Assembly: GCF_964199755.1 (NCBI RefSeq)
Contig: NC_133900.1
Location: forward strand, 77,546,727-77,610,726
Length of the DNA stretch: 64,000 bases
Reading direction: 5' to 3'
DNA from: Larus michahellis
Taxonomy: Eukaryota > Chordata > Aves > Charadriiformes > Laridae
Below the pieces are notes generated by a model. The model did not search any database, was not told the DNA's origin, and saw nothing but the letters and a program-made list of their open reading frames with translations. The position numbers and the translations under genes are program-made. This document shows positions 13,101-26,418 of this stretch, one piece after another (positions within the stretch are counted from its first letter, which is position 1; the number at the start of each line of letters is the position of its first letter).

Positions 13101-16100
13101 AAAAGATGTTTATGTTTAAAATCACAGTCCTTGAAGGGGAAGTCTGCACTCTTGCTCTTCCTGAATACCAAGGAGGAATATGGAACTCTATTACTTGTGC
13201 TGTGCTAAGAACTGGGTGAGAGGCAGTAGTTTTTAGATAGTGAAAAGGAGTTAAAATTTTGAGAGCGCTTTTTTTGTAATGTAAATCAGCAGAGGAGGGA
13301 CAAAATTTGTTCTGCAATCTTCTCCTTCAAGGACTTCCATCTCTTTGTAGGAAGAACTGCATAGGACTACTGTGCTATAAAATCCATGAAGAGCAATTCA
13401 CTTCCTGAAAGTCCCATTGCTGTGCAGGAACAATGATCATACTGTCTTCCCTGTGCCAAGCCCCAATTCCCTCACCAGACTCCTTTGGAGAGGCTCAGTT
13501 CCTTGCTGTTCCCAAAGTCTGGCTTCCTTTTCCCTCTTCCTCCTCTCAGCTGGAACCACTCAACAGAGCTATGGTTGCTGCCTGTTTTGGGAAATGGCAG
13601 CAAATAGATAGAATTAGAGCCCACTACTATTCTGAAGGACTCCCACACCACAGTTGGTGTTAAAGTGATGTGAAGTGGGGTATCTCAGCCTTTGGCTTTC
13701 TATCCTCTTATTTTCAGACCACCTCTCCTTGTTGTTGAGAAAGAACTGTGCCACGATACAACCTCTTTCTGTCACTCCGTGTGGACCTATATGGCTAGGA
13801 CCTTCTCCGGCTGAGGTAGAAGATTAATGTTGTCTTTGTGTGTGATGAAGTGATGGTTGCCTCCCCTGCAAAAGGTGAGGATGTCTGTACCATACTGCCA
13901 CTGACCTCATAGCTGCAGGACTCTCCTACCTGAGTCAAACTCCCTCTGATCACAGAACTTGGCCAAGCTGTGACCCAAAGCAGCTGTTCACAATCATATC
14001 CTCCAACTTTACCAAATACCCTAGTATACTCGACTTTACTCTAGTACCAAATTAAACCTGGAGATGACACCCACTATCTTTATTTCTACTGGATAGATAT
14101 AAATAAATTAACACTTTGTTCAGTGAGGAAAAAAGTCTGATCTGAACTCACCTGGATAGAGATGTAGACACACAGATCGTCTCACCTCATATTGCACTGA
14201 ATATTAGAGGATTTATATTTGGTAACTTTTATTGTTTTTAATATGGGGGGACTGAGAAAGAATTAAGCAAATACTAAATGTTATGCCAAAATGAGTCCCA
14301 AGATGGAGATTTGTATACAATGTCTGTTAACATCCTTGTAACACCGAAGGCATTAATAGTGGTATAGGGAAAGGCTGGAGGACGGAATGTTTGGAGAAGA
14401 ATAGTAAAAGAGTGGATAAATAAGGAAGAGGACAGGCATTAACCAAGAAACTGCAATGTCTCACTTGCTCTTTCAAAGGGATTTTTTTCTGCCAGCATAC
14501 CTTTGCTAGGTATCAAATGGATTTCTATGTATAGATCTCCCTTCGCTGATTTGTGTGGTACTTAGCTGGGAACCTTAGGTAACTGTTTTATATCTCATTG
14601 CATAATTTTAGTGCTAGACACAAGTTTAGCGGTGATATAGCTCATTGATTGCAGAGAACACGCCACATTTCTGTAATTTTATTTCTGTCTCATAAAACCA
14701 GAACTTCAGTATCTTTTTGAGAAAGAATACCCTTAATACAGGAGAATAGTGAATCTTAAGTGGAGAAATTTTACTTTAATGAAAGAAATTGTTTAGGGTG
14801 CTTTCTGTTTCATAATATTTTGTTTCTTTCATATCTCATACTTTCAGGAAGTGATGACAGGCTTTTTGGGGGCTCCAGTGGTAGTCTTGAAACATTCTGG
14901 GGAGCCTGGCAGCTATCCATCCCCTATAGACCTCTGTGGTTCTCTGAATGTGCCATTTTCAGCTGCCTATTTGGGAAGCTTCATTTCCATATGCTCCAGA
15001 TTCTGTAATTTTAAATATACTTTCTCTACTGAAATGTAAAATCATTTCCTCTCAAAAGTTTCCCCCAGAAACATGATTATTCTGGGAAAAAAAAAATAAT
15101 AAAATCCCAGCAGAAGGAACCATTTTAAACCATTGTCTTCCATTTAGCTGTGAATGCCCTCTGAAGTACCTTGATCCCAAACTGAAATGGCATCAGCTAA
15201 TTGCCTATGCCTCTTTCCTAAAGTAAAAACTACTTACTCTCTTTCCCCATGAAATACTGGGAAATGACAGTGGAGTTGCAAGAATCCACATTAGTGATAA
15301 CTACCACAGTGTTTGTTAGCACATGGACATAATTTAATGAGCTTTTTTCCTCTATCTCAGTAGTGCAAAAAAGTTTCATTTAAATTTCAGCTTACTGGGC
15401 AAGAAGCACAGGGGAAAGGATCTTACTCTTGAGATCAAAGAGATAAAACTCACATAGATGCTAATCCTAGAATTTCCAGAGGCTGAATATAGATCCTTAG
15501 CGAGTGCATTAATTAACTGTTATTGGCAAGGCTGCAAATGACTATTTCTAAGACTATATTTTCAAGCTGTCATTTCTCTACAGCATAATGTACATGGAGA
15601 CATTTTGGCTCTATGCCACACTATGCTGATAGTGGAGCACTGCGAATGGGGCAGCTGATTGACACCAGAAACTTAACTGTTGTGTTTCGTAGATTTATGT
15701 CTGCATGCTTAAACAACTAGAACTTAAAAAAAGCCGGTGTTAGCCACTGACAGAACTGCCACACATCTGGTCTCTCCTAAGCAGTTTTTTCTATGCAGGA
15801 TTGTCTTGGATGACCTCAAAGACTGTATTTGGGATTTCCAGATGTATTTCAGCTCTGTGTCCTCAGGTAGCTTCTGTGCATCCAGGAAATCCTGCACGTG
15901 GTCACCACAAGCGGCTCAGTCCAAGGGTACGTACACCCTACAGGGGATGCTCCTGAGAGCTGTCACACTGACTGGCATTGCAGGAGAGTAGCTGGTCTGG
16001 GTTATAGCAGACCCAGCGATGTTCAGAAGAGTGGAATGAAACACTGACGCGCTGCACATGTGCAGTGAGATGGACAGCCTAAAACCCTTCAGCTGAGTGC

Positions 16101-16180
16101 ACTACTGATAAGCTGTGGCGATACATACATGCAAAACTGAGTAGGGGTTAAACCACTTTCTGGCATTTAAAGGCTGCCAT
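7175..16180. other. 9 kb intergenic stretch without recognised genes
   Basis: AT-rich sequence with no recognisable coding domain, RNA gene or young repeat. Open frames of 60-85 codons are scattered and motif-free. A 9 bp inverted repeat lies at 9215-9240 and a purine-rich stretch at about 10,880-11,270. Confidence 0.5.
9215..9240. repeat. Perfect 9 bp inverted repeat
   Basis: ATACTCCAC at 9215-9223 and its exact complement GTGGAGTAT at 9232-9240, with an 8-base loop (TAATAGTG). No neighbouring gene gives it a function. Confidence 0.9.
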
Positions 16181-16184
16181 AGAG

Positions 16185-16456
16185 GGAGGAGAACGAACTG
16201 TTCTCCCTGTCTGTGGTACACAGGATGAAAAGGAATGGCCTTAAATGCCAGCAGAAGGTTTCCAGTCAGACACTGGCTATGTTTTCTTATATGTAAGAAT
16301 TACAAAGCACTGAAATGGGTGACTTAGGGAGACTGGAAATACTTAATGACAAGTTAAACAAGCACCTGTCAGGAGATAGATCCTGCCACAGAGAGGACAC
16401 TAGGCTAGATGATCTCCCCAGGTTCCTTCTAGGTTTATTTTCCTATGATTGTATGC
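16185..16456 (+). mobile_element. Old CR1 LINE 3' end
   Basis: It begins with text like gaactgttctccctgtctgt, then rggaatggccttaaa, then aagcactgaaatgggtgact, and ends ctagatgatctccccaggtt...tcctatgatt. These are CR1 ORF2 end and tail landmarks in + orientation, clearly diverged. The coding frame is not preserved beyond fragments. Confidence 0.75.
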
Positions 16457-16771
16457 ACAATAAGTCTGACATGTCCCAAAAGTTTCCAATTACTATGCAT
16501 GAACAGACCATCTGTGCAAAGCAATCTCAATATGCCTGATGCTTCCTGGAAGCATTTTACTTACTGAAACAGAAATATAACAGTTCTACCCATTTATACA
16601 AATGACTGTCCAGAGTCACTGGGAAAGAGTCTGGCAGAGACACTAATACAAAAAAAGTTTTCTTTATTTACTTAGCATCTCCTGTTGAATGTGAGTAACA
16701 CCTGATTCTCCGAAGAACAGCGTATGTTGAAGATACCATACAGAAGATACCAACTGAACAGAAGATACTTC

Positions 16772-16892
16772 TGTTGGGTTGGAAGGGACCTCTAAAGGCC
16801 ATCTAGTCCAACCTCCCTGCAGTAAGCAGGGACATCTTTAACTAGAACAGGTTGCTCAGAACCTCATCAAGCCTGGCCTTGGATGTCTAGGC
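16772..16892 (-). mobile_element. CR1 LINE 3' end fragment
   Basis: The + strand reads gttggaagggacctctaaag, then ctagtccaacctccctgcag, then aagcctggccttggatgtct: the reverse complement of a CR1 3' end. It is a short, moderately diverged fragment with no coding capacity. Confidence 0.88.
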
Positions 16893-17426
16893 TTGATGTA
16901 GTCATGCCTTTCCTTGAAAACTACGTAGAATTCTATCCCATGAGCTCTTAAGGGAAAAGATTCACCTTAGTCGGACACGCAAAGCAGTATTTGTCTGAGT
17001 GTTTTCAGGATCAGGTCCATAACAAGAATTCTTGGTATTGTACCAAAACAGTTTTCTTGTTTAAGTAATGTATCAAACCAGCTTCTTTAAACTTTCCCTC
17101 ATGGAAGAAAAAAAACACATCTAAAGCTGAATTACAGAACTTGTGGATGGTATTTGCCAAGATGTTTGTAACTGCAGTCTTAACATGATAGGCAGTCATT
17201 TGTAAACAGCTGAACTGAATGGTTGGACGTGGAATCAGAACCTTTAAGCAAATAGAAATTCCACAACTTCAAAATAGGTGAGGTTCAAAATAAAAATTGC
17301 TCTTAGATAAACCATTTATCATGGAAAGCTATGTGGGCAAAGACCACATTAGGGACATTTGAGAGCCAGTGAATCAAATCTTAAATCACCCGAGATCACT
17401 TCTGAAACTTTCTTCAGGTGATAATC

Positions 17427-18488
17427 ATAGAATCATAGAATCCTTATGGTTGGAAAGGACCTTTGAGATCATCAAGTCCAACCAAACAACCTACAATCTC
17501 TGCCACTAGAGCATGCCCTGAAGTGCCACGTCTAGATGTTTCTTAAACACCTCTAGGGATGGTGACTCAACCACCTCCCTGGGCAGGCTGTTCCAGTGCC
17601 TGACCACTCTTGCAGTAAAGTAATTCTTCCTAATATCTAATCTAAACCTCCCCTGCTGCAACTTCAGACCATTTCCTCTGGTCCTGTCATTATTCACCTG
17701 GGAGAAGAGGCCAACACCCACCTCTCTGCAATCTCCTTTCAGGGAGTTGTAGAGGGCAATGAGGTCTCCCCTCAGCATCCTCTTCTCCAAGCTAAACATG
17801 CCCAGCTCCCTCAGCCTCTCCTCATATGACCTGGTCTCCAGATCCCTCACCAGCCTGGTAGCTCTCCTCTGGTCACGCTCCAGCACTTCCATGTCCCTCT
17901 TGTACAGAGGGGCCCAAAACTGAACACAGCACTCGAGGTGAGGCCTCACCAGTGCCGAGTACAGAGGCACCATCACTTCCCTGCTCCTGCTGGCCATGCT
18001 ATTCCTGATACAAGCCAGAATGCTGTTGGCCTTCTTGGCCACCTGGGCACACTGCTGGCTCATGTTAAGCTGGCCGTCCACCAGCACCCCCAGGTCCTTT
18101 TCTGCCGGGCAGCTCTCCAGCCACTCTTCCCCAAGCCTGTAGCATTGCTTGGGGTTGTTGTGACCGAAATGCAGGACCCGGCACTTGGCCTTATTAAACC
18201 TCATACAGTTGGCCTTGGCCCATCGATCCAGCCTGTCCAGGTCCCTCTGTAGAGCCTTCCTACCCTCAAGCAGATCAACACTCCCACCCAGTTTGGTGTC
18301 ATCTGCAAACTTACTGAGGGTGCACTCAATCCCCTCATCCAGATCATTGATAAAAATATTAAACAAAACTGGCCCCAAAACTGAGCCCTGAGGGACACCA
18401 CTGGTGACCTGCCACCAAGAGGATTTTACCCCATTAATCAGAACTCTCTGGGCATGGCCATCCAGACAAGTATGCCTCCAGTTTATAT
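17427..18488 (-). mobile_element. CR1 LINE with about 330 open codons of RT C-terminus
   Basis: The - strand has one uninterrupted frame from 18525 to 17506 (339 codons, the first dozen or so outside the CR1 homology). It contains [20 protein letters not shown], the RT catalytic box FADDTKLGG near 18,300, then [22 protein letters not shown] and a typical CR1 ORF2 C-terminus ending LDVALQGML. The tail follows (tcatagaatccttatggttg read on +, at 17427). The element is 5'-truncated near 18488, so the endonuclease and the N-terminal RT motifs are missing and it cannot move by itself. With no frameshift or stop over about 1 kb, it is the least decayed CR1 in the window. Confidence 0.95.
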
Positions 18489-18489
18489 T

Positions 18490-21400
18490 ATTTCTGCAGA
18501 GTTGCATTATTCTTATTGACACCAATATTGTAAGAAATTTTGAGGTTTACACAACATATGCAAAGAAAACTATTAATACATATAGAATAATAATCTTTAA
18601 AGCCCGTTAGGTAAAAATGCTATATATAGTTAACATAGGAACCTGTCTATTCAAAGAGTGGAATTTGATAAAGAAGCTGGATCTTCTTAACTTTAAGAAC
18701 AAAAAAAGGGTATGTGAAGATATCGCTCACTATCTTTTTCCCTTGTTTGTTGCTATTGCTGCTGTTCTTTTGTGATAGCAGTTGGGCGTACTGATTAGAT
18801 CTGGAGTAGGTTCAGAGAAAACAAAAAAGTATCCTGTCTGACGCTCATGCTGCAATGAGTTTTGCAGTCTTGGAACTTCACTCTTATTTCTAAATGAATA
18901 ACACTGTGATAATATAAGTCAGGAGTTACGGGGAATTTACTACAGATTTTGAACCAAAAAGAATGAGGCGGAAAAAAGGTGGAGGATACACACACAAAAA
19001 ATAAGCAGAGGAAAGTTTGCCCAAACCATCTAATGCTAGTTTTCTGTTTTATACTTACAGCTGATCTTGTTAAAGTTCCACACTGTAAATTGGACTCTGC
19101 TGAATCAACAGACACAGAAAGAAAGCTAGCAAAAAGCCAGAATAATATCAGTTTCACTAAAAACCTGAAGGATATCAGATCCATCCTTCAGCCCTTGGGG
19201 GATGAAAAGGAGTTCTATTCACAGGAATATGCTGAGAATCAAGTTTTCTAAACCAAATGTTTAGTATAAATGTTTGATGTGTTAGTACTTTTCAAAATTT
19301 TATTAAATAAGCTGATTTTTTTTTAATACAACCACGTTGTGCTGCTTTTAAATAATTAACTTTTTGAATAGCATAATAAAAAATCTCAAATGCCTGTTCC
19401 CTCTACAAAAGAAAAGAGGACAGAGAAAGGTCAAAAGGCTGAGATCTGACTGGGAAAGTCTGGGTGTGGAAGCAGTGAAGGAGGGGTAGAAGAATAAAAT
19501 TGGCATGGCTAAATAACACCTTTGTCAGAAGGTTCCTGATGAATATTACTATACATCTACATGCAGCTTCCAAGACACCTAGATCAGGAAAACAAGACAG
19601 CCTAAAACAAACAGCAAAAGAGACACCCAGAAGAAAGTGAGGGACAGATTGAATAGGTTGAAGCCAGTAAGAGATGATGGCAAGAATACAAAAGAACAAG
19701 TTGGAGCCATTAGACACAGAGATCAGGAGCAAGAAGCGAGTGAGTATGAGCATTATGCTCATCAGCATACCATCAGCAGAGAAGCCTAGTGACTCACTGA
19801 CTTGAGGCTGGAGAGACAGATCACAGCCACTGAGGGCTCCTAATGGATGTAAAAACCAGCACATTGCCCCAGTTGAAAAAGACCTCAGAAAAGGTGCTGA
19901 GGACTTGAAAGCCAACTTTTTTTTTTCCCTTCTGCACCCTGAAAGAGCCTTTCATCTGGCATCTAGAGTATTCCTGAGAAAGTGGCTTTGGTCCCTGCAG
20001 TAGATGAAAGCTGAGACTTAGTCTTTTGCTTCCCAGGGACTGTTAGGAGGGGGAGCAGAAGCCTCTCTAGTGACGCAGGCATTGGGGAAATGGAGGTGAA
20101 AAGGAAAAACAACACTCTGGTCAAATCTGTGGTGGGAAGGGGGAGGAAGGGTATGGAAATCTTTTTTAGGGCATTATTTTGGGTGATGGATACAGGGTTG
20201 CCTTAGTGCTCTGAAATAAGATGCCTGAGGGAATTTGAAGAACGGTTCTTGCACCCAATATTTTCTATTAACTCGCTGGCTTCCTGCTCAGCTTGCTGGG
20301 TATCTATATCGATCCCAGGACACTAACTTGCCTCAGGCTCTATGTTAGAATTTAAGCCCCCTAAAACAGGTGCTGAGTTTAATAGGCATCACTTGCAACT
20401 GTTTCATTGAGAAAACACCCTTTATTTTTCCAAGAACCTTCAAAATCTTGTTCCACTGTTAAAATTTAGAAACACTGCCTGAAGTAGTTTGGTGTTTTTT
20501 AAAAAAAAATAAATCTGTCGTTGGCTTTGCTTTAATTGGTGAAGTGACATGCCAGTTGCTTAATTATGGGAACAGCTGAACACCTTGGCTTAAATCAAGT
20601 TTCTATACCTTCAAATTTGGAGTAAGGATGGCAAGAAAATATGCTGACTCTGTCCCTTTAGATGAAAAATACTGGGTCAAAAGACACGATGCAAAGGGCG
20701 GCAATCAGAATAGAAGCAGAGTTTAGGTGGGATAAGTTTGCAATTTCAGGGACAAATTCTTAGATTATATGAATATGGGTAGTTTCACTAAACAGGACTT
20801 TTATACCACATCAAAGATTGTATCATCATCTTCAATAATAGTTCTGTGACTTCTTAGAAAGAACATTTTCTTTGCATCTTTGGTGCTAGGGTAGTTCCTC
20901 ATTATAGTCCCTTCAAGACAACGCAATTTGGGAAAAAGTCAGGAGAGAAATTTATGTCTGTTGTTTGTTACTTAGCTCTGTACCCTCTGTTGACTCCGGT
21001 TACAGAGCTCCCTCTGAAACATCTAATGTAATGTAAAGACTGAGGCTCTTTGCTTGATATACTGTGTGTTGATGAATTACTGCTTAACCATTAGCCTCTG
21101 TGTTTTACATATGTATTTTCTTGATATCTTGCAAATCTTAGAGTATGAAAGAGAAAACTCTTTTTTTGTTGGTTTTTTTGGTTGATTTTGGTTTTTGTTT
21201 GTTTTTGCAGCAGCAAGTCAAAATAGAAAATTAGGTAGTTGCAGTCTATAAACTAGTAATGGCCAGAGGAGAAATGTGTGTCATTCCTATGTATGATTTC
21301 AGTATTTGATCAGTTCAGGAACTGCCTATTTTAGGATGACATTAGTTACCGCAAATTAGTAATCAAGCTAGATAAATCTGGAGGAAAAAAAAGAAAGATT

Positions 21401-24400
21401 AAGGATGTAGTGAACAATTCATATGTCTCTGCCAGTCATAACAGTTGTTAGAAATGTCTGTTAGACGCTTTCATCAGCTTTGCTTTCATCCTCTGACTAA
21501 CATGATAGCTGAAAAGAAATGTACGGGCTTTTAAATTTTCTTTTAAAATTTATTTCATAGGATGAGTTACTTTAGACAAGAGGTGAATAAGAGGGCATGT
21601 AAGAAGTATACTCAAGAAAGAAGAAAATGGAGACATAAATTATATAGTCAGACCCTCTCTTACAATGAAAGAACGTTAAAAGAAACTGGAAGACAATACA
21701 CACTGTAAAGCTAAGTATATTTGCAGGAAAACACTAAATTAGAGGTACTACAGATGGTATAGACTTGATCCCTTATTGAAAATATGACAGAGTTTCTCAT
21801 TGGCTTTAATGAGATTTAGTCTCTCATCGTGAGATGAATTTGAAAGCTGAAAGAGGGAATATGAAAGGGACTTGTGCCTAGTGGGAGAAGAGCACATCTC
21901 ATTCCGCCAGGGCTTAGTTTTGCTGTATTTCTGCCAGTGGAAGGCTTTGCATTGTAAGGCATCAGCTCAGAGCTGGAGAGAAACTCCCTCTCTTTGATCA
22001 CAGCAGAGAAGGAAGAGAGATTTCTTGACTCCTACCAAAAGACAGGTCTGTTTGTCACCAGCTTGAATGCCAGAAACAAATGTAAAATATAGCACCAGAA
22101 TGTGTGTTACAAGATATGCACCTGAGGCTAAAAGGTATCCATTTCAATATGTGGATGATCTGGCAAATTTTGGAAAATAATGCTTATTAGAACTTACCTG
22201 AACAGATGGAAAAAGTCCATTGGGGCAGGCAGGGAAGATAGTTAAAGCAGTGGAAAGTTTTTCTCTTCAGTTAAATTTTTTTGACCTATGGGAAGAAAGG
22301 GAAGCACAACAAGGAAGTTGAGCAAATGGCTCAAAGGTTAATAAATCTTCAAGGGAAGTTGGAGCACTTGGAAATGTGAATAGAGAAGGGATTACTTACT
22401 TCGCAGCCTAGGGAAATAACACTGTTTGTGCTGAGGTTGGTCTGAACTGGCAAGAAAAGCTTTTAGAAATGAATAATTTTGAGAGGTATGTACGTAGCTT
22501 TACAAATGACTGTAAAACATACAGAGAAGCACTGATAAATGAGGGTATAGCAGTAAGTAAAACAGTATCACATATCAGAAAGATGTATAGTTACAGGAGA
22601 GAATTCAGGTAAGCATTGTAATTAGTGAAAGGCTTATATGAGACAACAAAACAGCAAGCAGTAGCTGAAAGGCTTGTGCTCAGTTCAGGGCCCCAGACAT
22701 CAAATAGTGCAACCCGAATTACTAGTGTAGAACCTGAAAGCAGTTATTAACATGGCAATCATGGCAGAGCACAGCTACTGACAGGCACAAATCGTTCAGG
22801 AAAGATAGATATAAAAGTGAAGATGATGAATACTACTGCATGTGGTGCTCTATCAGATGCAAAGAAAAAAGAAGAGATAGCAGAAGACATAGCCGGGAAT
22901 AAACTAAAATCTGCTTCGAGACAAAATTCATTTTGGGAAAGGTTAATAAACCAGATTGTATTGGGATAGTACTGTAATAGAGTCTCTAGATCAGATTTGG
23001 ATAGAAAAAAGGGATGCAGAAATAAAGCAGGAGAATTAGTACACAAGACTATGTCAGCATTGACGACCTTAATTTTTTAATGATGGACCTGACAACATAG
23101 TTACATGTCTGCACATTCTTTAATCTTGTAGCTGACAAAGTTTTTCATTGGTTAATCACTAACAAAAAGTGATGCCAGGAGTGATTTTGGTAAGACATGA
23201 AAACGTGATCAAAATAAGGTTAGAGAGTGGTGGGGAAGTGTTATCAACAAACATAAATCTATTCTATTTCTGTTAAATAGAAGATTGATAGGGTTGTGTG
23301 ATAAATTTTGGATTTCAGAACCTCAAATTTGATCAGTGAAGAAAACTGCTTATTAAAAGTATCTGAACTAAGAGCTTAGGGGCTTGAATGCAAAAGAGGC
23401 TCAGAATTTCTTGAAATCAAATAAATCTGATTTCTAAGCAAGGTAAAAATTTAAATAGATTAAAAATCCCTTCACAGGGCATATTAGGATTAAAGGGTGA
23501 ATTTAGAAAAAGTAGAACAAAACCTTGATTTAAAAAAGCTGAATGTTAGATATCAAGAACTGTAGGGATAAAACGAATATAGCCTAAAGTGGGGCTGAGT
23601 TTGATCTTAAAATATTAAAACCAATAGCAAACATTAAACACCCTACGTACAAAAACCAAGCTGCACATATAAAAGTAGAATAAGGAAAGAGTGGTCATTA
23701 GCAGTTTGGATGATACTGATATAGCGCGTTATTTAGATACAGCTCAAAAGACAAAATGAAACCTTCATCTCAGTTTTTCCAAACAAGGGAAAATGGTAAA
23801 TAATTTGGAAAACCAGACTAGTAGAAATGAGACTAGAGAAATTTTCATTGCCAATTCAAGTTGAAATTGTTCTCTAAGAGCTTAATGCACTGATATTTTG
23901 AGGAACCAATAAACTCTTACTAGGAAATTCATTGAAAAAAATCACCACAGTAATGAACAAACGAAGTGTCTGATTCAGTAGCAAGGATTTTTAGTACGTC
24001 GGCATGTAGCATATGACTCAGTATGTATGCTCAAAGCTAAAAAGATGTCTTAACAAACAATTTGACTTTTTTTTTTCTTTTTTTCTTTTTTTTCCTTTCT
24101 TTTTCAATGAAACTTGAAGGTGTCACTAAGAAGGAAAATGGTGTCAATGCAGAAAACAGGGGAGATACTGTACTGAATGTGCTCAAAGAACGGATGGAAG
24201 TCAGTGGGGCAACATGCAAGGTACCTCTTATGCATTAATAATTCCTGCTTTGACCTCTATCTCATTAGAGAGAAATAACTGAGGCATAGAAATGGTTGAG
24301 TGGTGCATCCACAAGCTTGGTGTACTAGAGGGGCAGAGGATGCCCAAACTACTGCTGGCACGAGACTGTGCTGAAAGAGGGAGGGAGAGAAGCAGCCATG

Positions 24401-24480
24401 GCTACCTGATGCATTGGAACAAGCATTTCCAGTAGTGATGGGGAGGAGAACTAGGAGTCGGCTCAGTTCAAGGAAACGAG
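18490..24480. other. Intergenic; possible very old CR1 body in its right part
   Basis: No gene is recognised. Long motif-free frames (for example 19915-19403 on -, 170 codons) look like chance in purine-rich sequence. A T/G-rich stretch lies at 21,158-21,207 and a pyrimidine tract at 24,066-24,105. Around 23,135-23,160 the + strand (gctgacaaagtttttcattg) resembles the start of the RT part of an ancient CR1. This fits the CR1 3' end recognised at 24,480-24,830, but the link is weak. Confidence 0.4.
24107..24238 (+). other. Short 43-codon open frame after a pyrimidine tract (weak exon candidate)
   Basis: An ATG-to-TAA frame follows directly after about 40 bases of T/C. It includes NVLKERMEVSGATCK and contains CAAG|GTACCT, a possible donor, at about 24220. 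Composition is protein-like, but the length is within chance and no family is recognised. It lies in a region that may be old CR1. Confidence 0.15.
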
Positions 24481-24830
24481 ATCTGAGGGGATAAGATTTC
24501 TCTCCATAAATAAATCAGGGTTAGCGATATATATTAGGAGGGAGAACTGTTTGAACTAAATGATGTTGCTGGTGGAGAACAGGTGGTTTAAACAGGTTGC
24601 AACAAAATTAATCTAGAAATTATGTTTAAGTACTGTAGGAGTGATGGTCTGAATGAATGAGGCTTCCAACTGGAGTAGCAAGAGCCAAGAAAACTTCTGT
24701 TACAGGTAGTGTGGTCAGTCTAAGGAAAGAATTGAATGCTATACTGAGCTGTGATATCTCAGGACTAGACCTGATGACTGGGCAGGTCCCTTCTAATTAC
24801 TGGAGTAACTAATTCTGGTTTTTTCCAACC
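24480..24830 (+). mobile_element. Ancient CR1 LINE 3' end
   Basis: The + strand follows the old amniote CR1 layout: ctgaggggataagatttctc, then aggagggagaactgtttgaa, then atctagaaattatgtttaag, then gaggcttccaactggagtag, ending actagacctgatgactgggc followed by aggtcccttctaatta. It is highly diverged and has no usable frame. Confidence 0.68.
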
Positions 24831-26418
24831 CTTTTTCCTAAACAATTCTTCCCTCTCCTATGGCTTTTCAAGGAGTTTTAAATGTCCAAATGAATTATGT
24901 CACCTTCAATCTGACAGACTTCATTCATATTTTAGGCATAATTTTTCTAGCAAAATTATACTGACTATTCAAACACTCAAAGCAAAAATCAACAGAAATT
25001 GAAAAAAAGAAAAATTAATCTGAATTGAATGTATGGTTTGTATGTATTAAAACTCGAATAATAGACTTTGTTCATTCATCTTTTACAATAATTTTCAGGA
25101 TACCCTACTTGAAATTATTGCAGAAACATTGAAAGGTATTCAAGCTATACTAAAGTAAGAACAAAGCCAAAAACCTAAGAAAAACAACAACAAAAACTAG
25201 ATAAAGAGTAGACTAAATTCTTTGCTCTAGCAATCAGTTTTATTTCAAAACTGGCTCATCTTTAGTTTCTGCTGTGCCTCTTTAGCAGAAATGTTAGTGC
25301 CTGGGTCCCTGTCTGGCCTTTGCTGTAATTAGTGCTAAAGTTCTGTTCAAAGCACCTCTGAACAAGTTGTCATCCTTCATTGCGGCTTCCGTCTTCAGCA
25401 AAGCTAAGCTTCTCTTCAAAGTATGAAACATCAAATGAGTCTTAGCATTTTCAGAAACAAACCCTAGTTTGATGCTCCCTGTGTCTCTCTCCCCACGACC
25501 TAAGCACTCTTGTGGTTCAGTGAAAACTAATTCCTTCCTCTGGGAACTCCTGCTAAGGACTGGGAATACCACATGGTTTTGATTTCTTATGCTGCAGAAG
25601 TAGAAGCCATGAAATTTCAAAGACCCTCCAGCTAACTTTATTAAGGAAAATGACATCACTCAGCAGTCCTGAAATTCTAGTTCAGTGCACATAGGGGAAA
25701 AAAAAAGTGAAAGAAATCCAACAAAATCTCTCTCAGAAAGTATTTTAGTTATTTAAGTTTCAAATCTCAGATATAAAAAAGCTTTTCTGCCTGTAAGCTG
25801 TCTGCATAGAAAATGTGGGTGTTTCACCTGTCTTTGTTAGAGTTGTAGGAAATTTCAGTAGCAGAGATGAAAAAATGCAATTAATTTGCTGACATAATGT
25901 ACCTGCATATCTTTGCACACGCGAGTTTTTACGTCCATGTGCTGGCATGTGCATCACTGCAAACATCACTGCAAACTACCAGCTGAAACGTTTGTTAGAC
26001 ATTCCCTGAGCCAGTAAGATCTATTTTGAGTTGCATCAGGCCCTTCATCTGGCACATGAGCTCAGTACCTACACTGCAATTCATTAAAGATCACACACAA
26101 TTTGCTTGAGCCTTTGACCAAGTGACTGCACATTCAATATATCTTGCACTGAAATTCAGCCTTCATTACTTATTGACTGTTTAGAATGTTTTAGTTTGTA
26201 GGTCCCCTTTATTTTTCAGCATATTTTCCTCCCAAATTTGATTTTGTTCACACACTTGATTTAGTACTTTCCAAAAAACTTTTTTTTTACCAATGACAGC
26301 TATTTATTGCCTGGTCCTTTTTGGCTTCTGTCAGGTTTTAAGCACACTTCTGTAAAGTAGGCACTCAGGGTTGCTAGGTTTCCTTGAAGACAAGTAGCCC
26401 ATAACACCGGTGGTAGAA
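24830..26418. other. Intergenic with one weak ORF
   Basis: AT-rich, otherwise unremarkable. The only item worth listing is the - strand open frame at 25294-25659, given separately. Confidence 0.5.
25294..25659 (-). other. 121-codon open frame with a nearby AATAAA (weak candidate)
   Basis: An open - strand frame whose second half reads protein-like (KRSLALLKTEAAMKDDNLF, then RTLALITAKARQ). It ends in TAA, with AATAAA about 50-60 bases further on (near 25,240). A pyrimidine-rich CAG acceptor-like site lies inside it at about 25,594. No domain or family is recognised. It could be a chance frame, a last exon, or a processed-pseudogene end. No poly-A tail is seen. Confidence 0.2.

Noticed and set aside
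19403..19915. 170-codon - strand open frame
   Set aside because: Hydrophobic, motif-free, and complementary to a purine-rich + strand that lacks stop complements. A frame of this length is expected by chance once or twice in 128 kb of strand.
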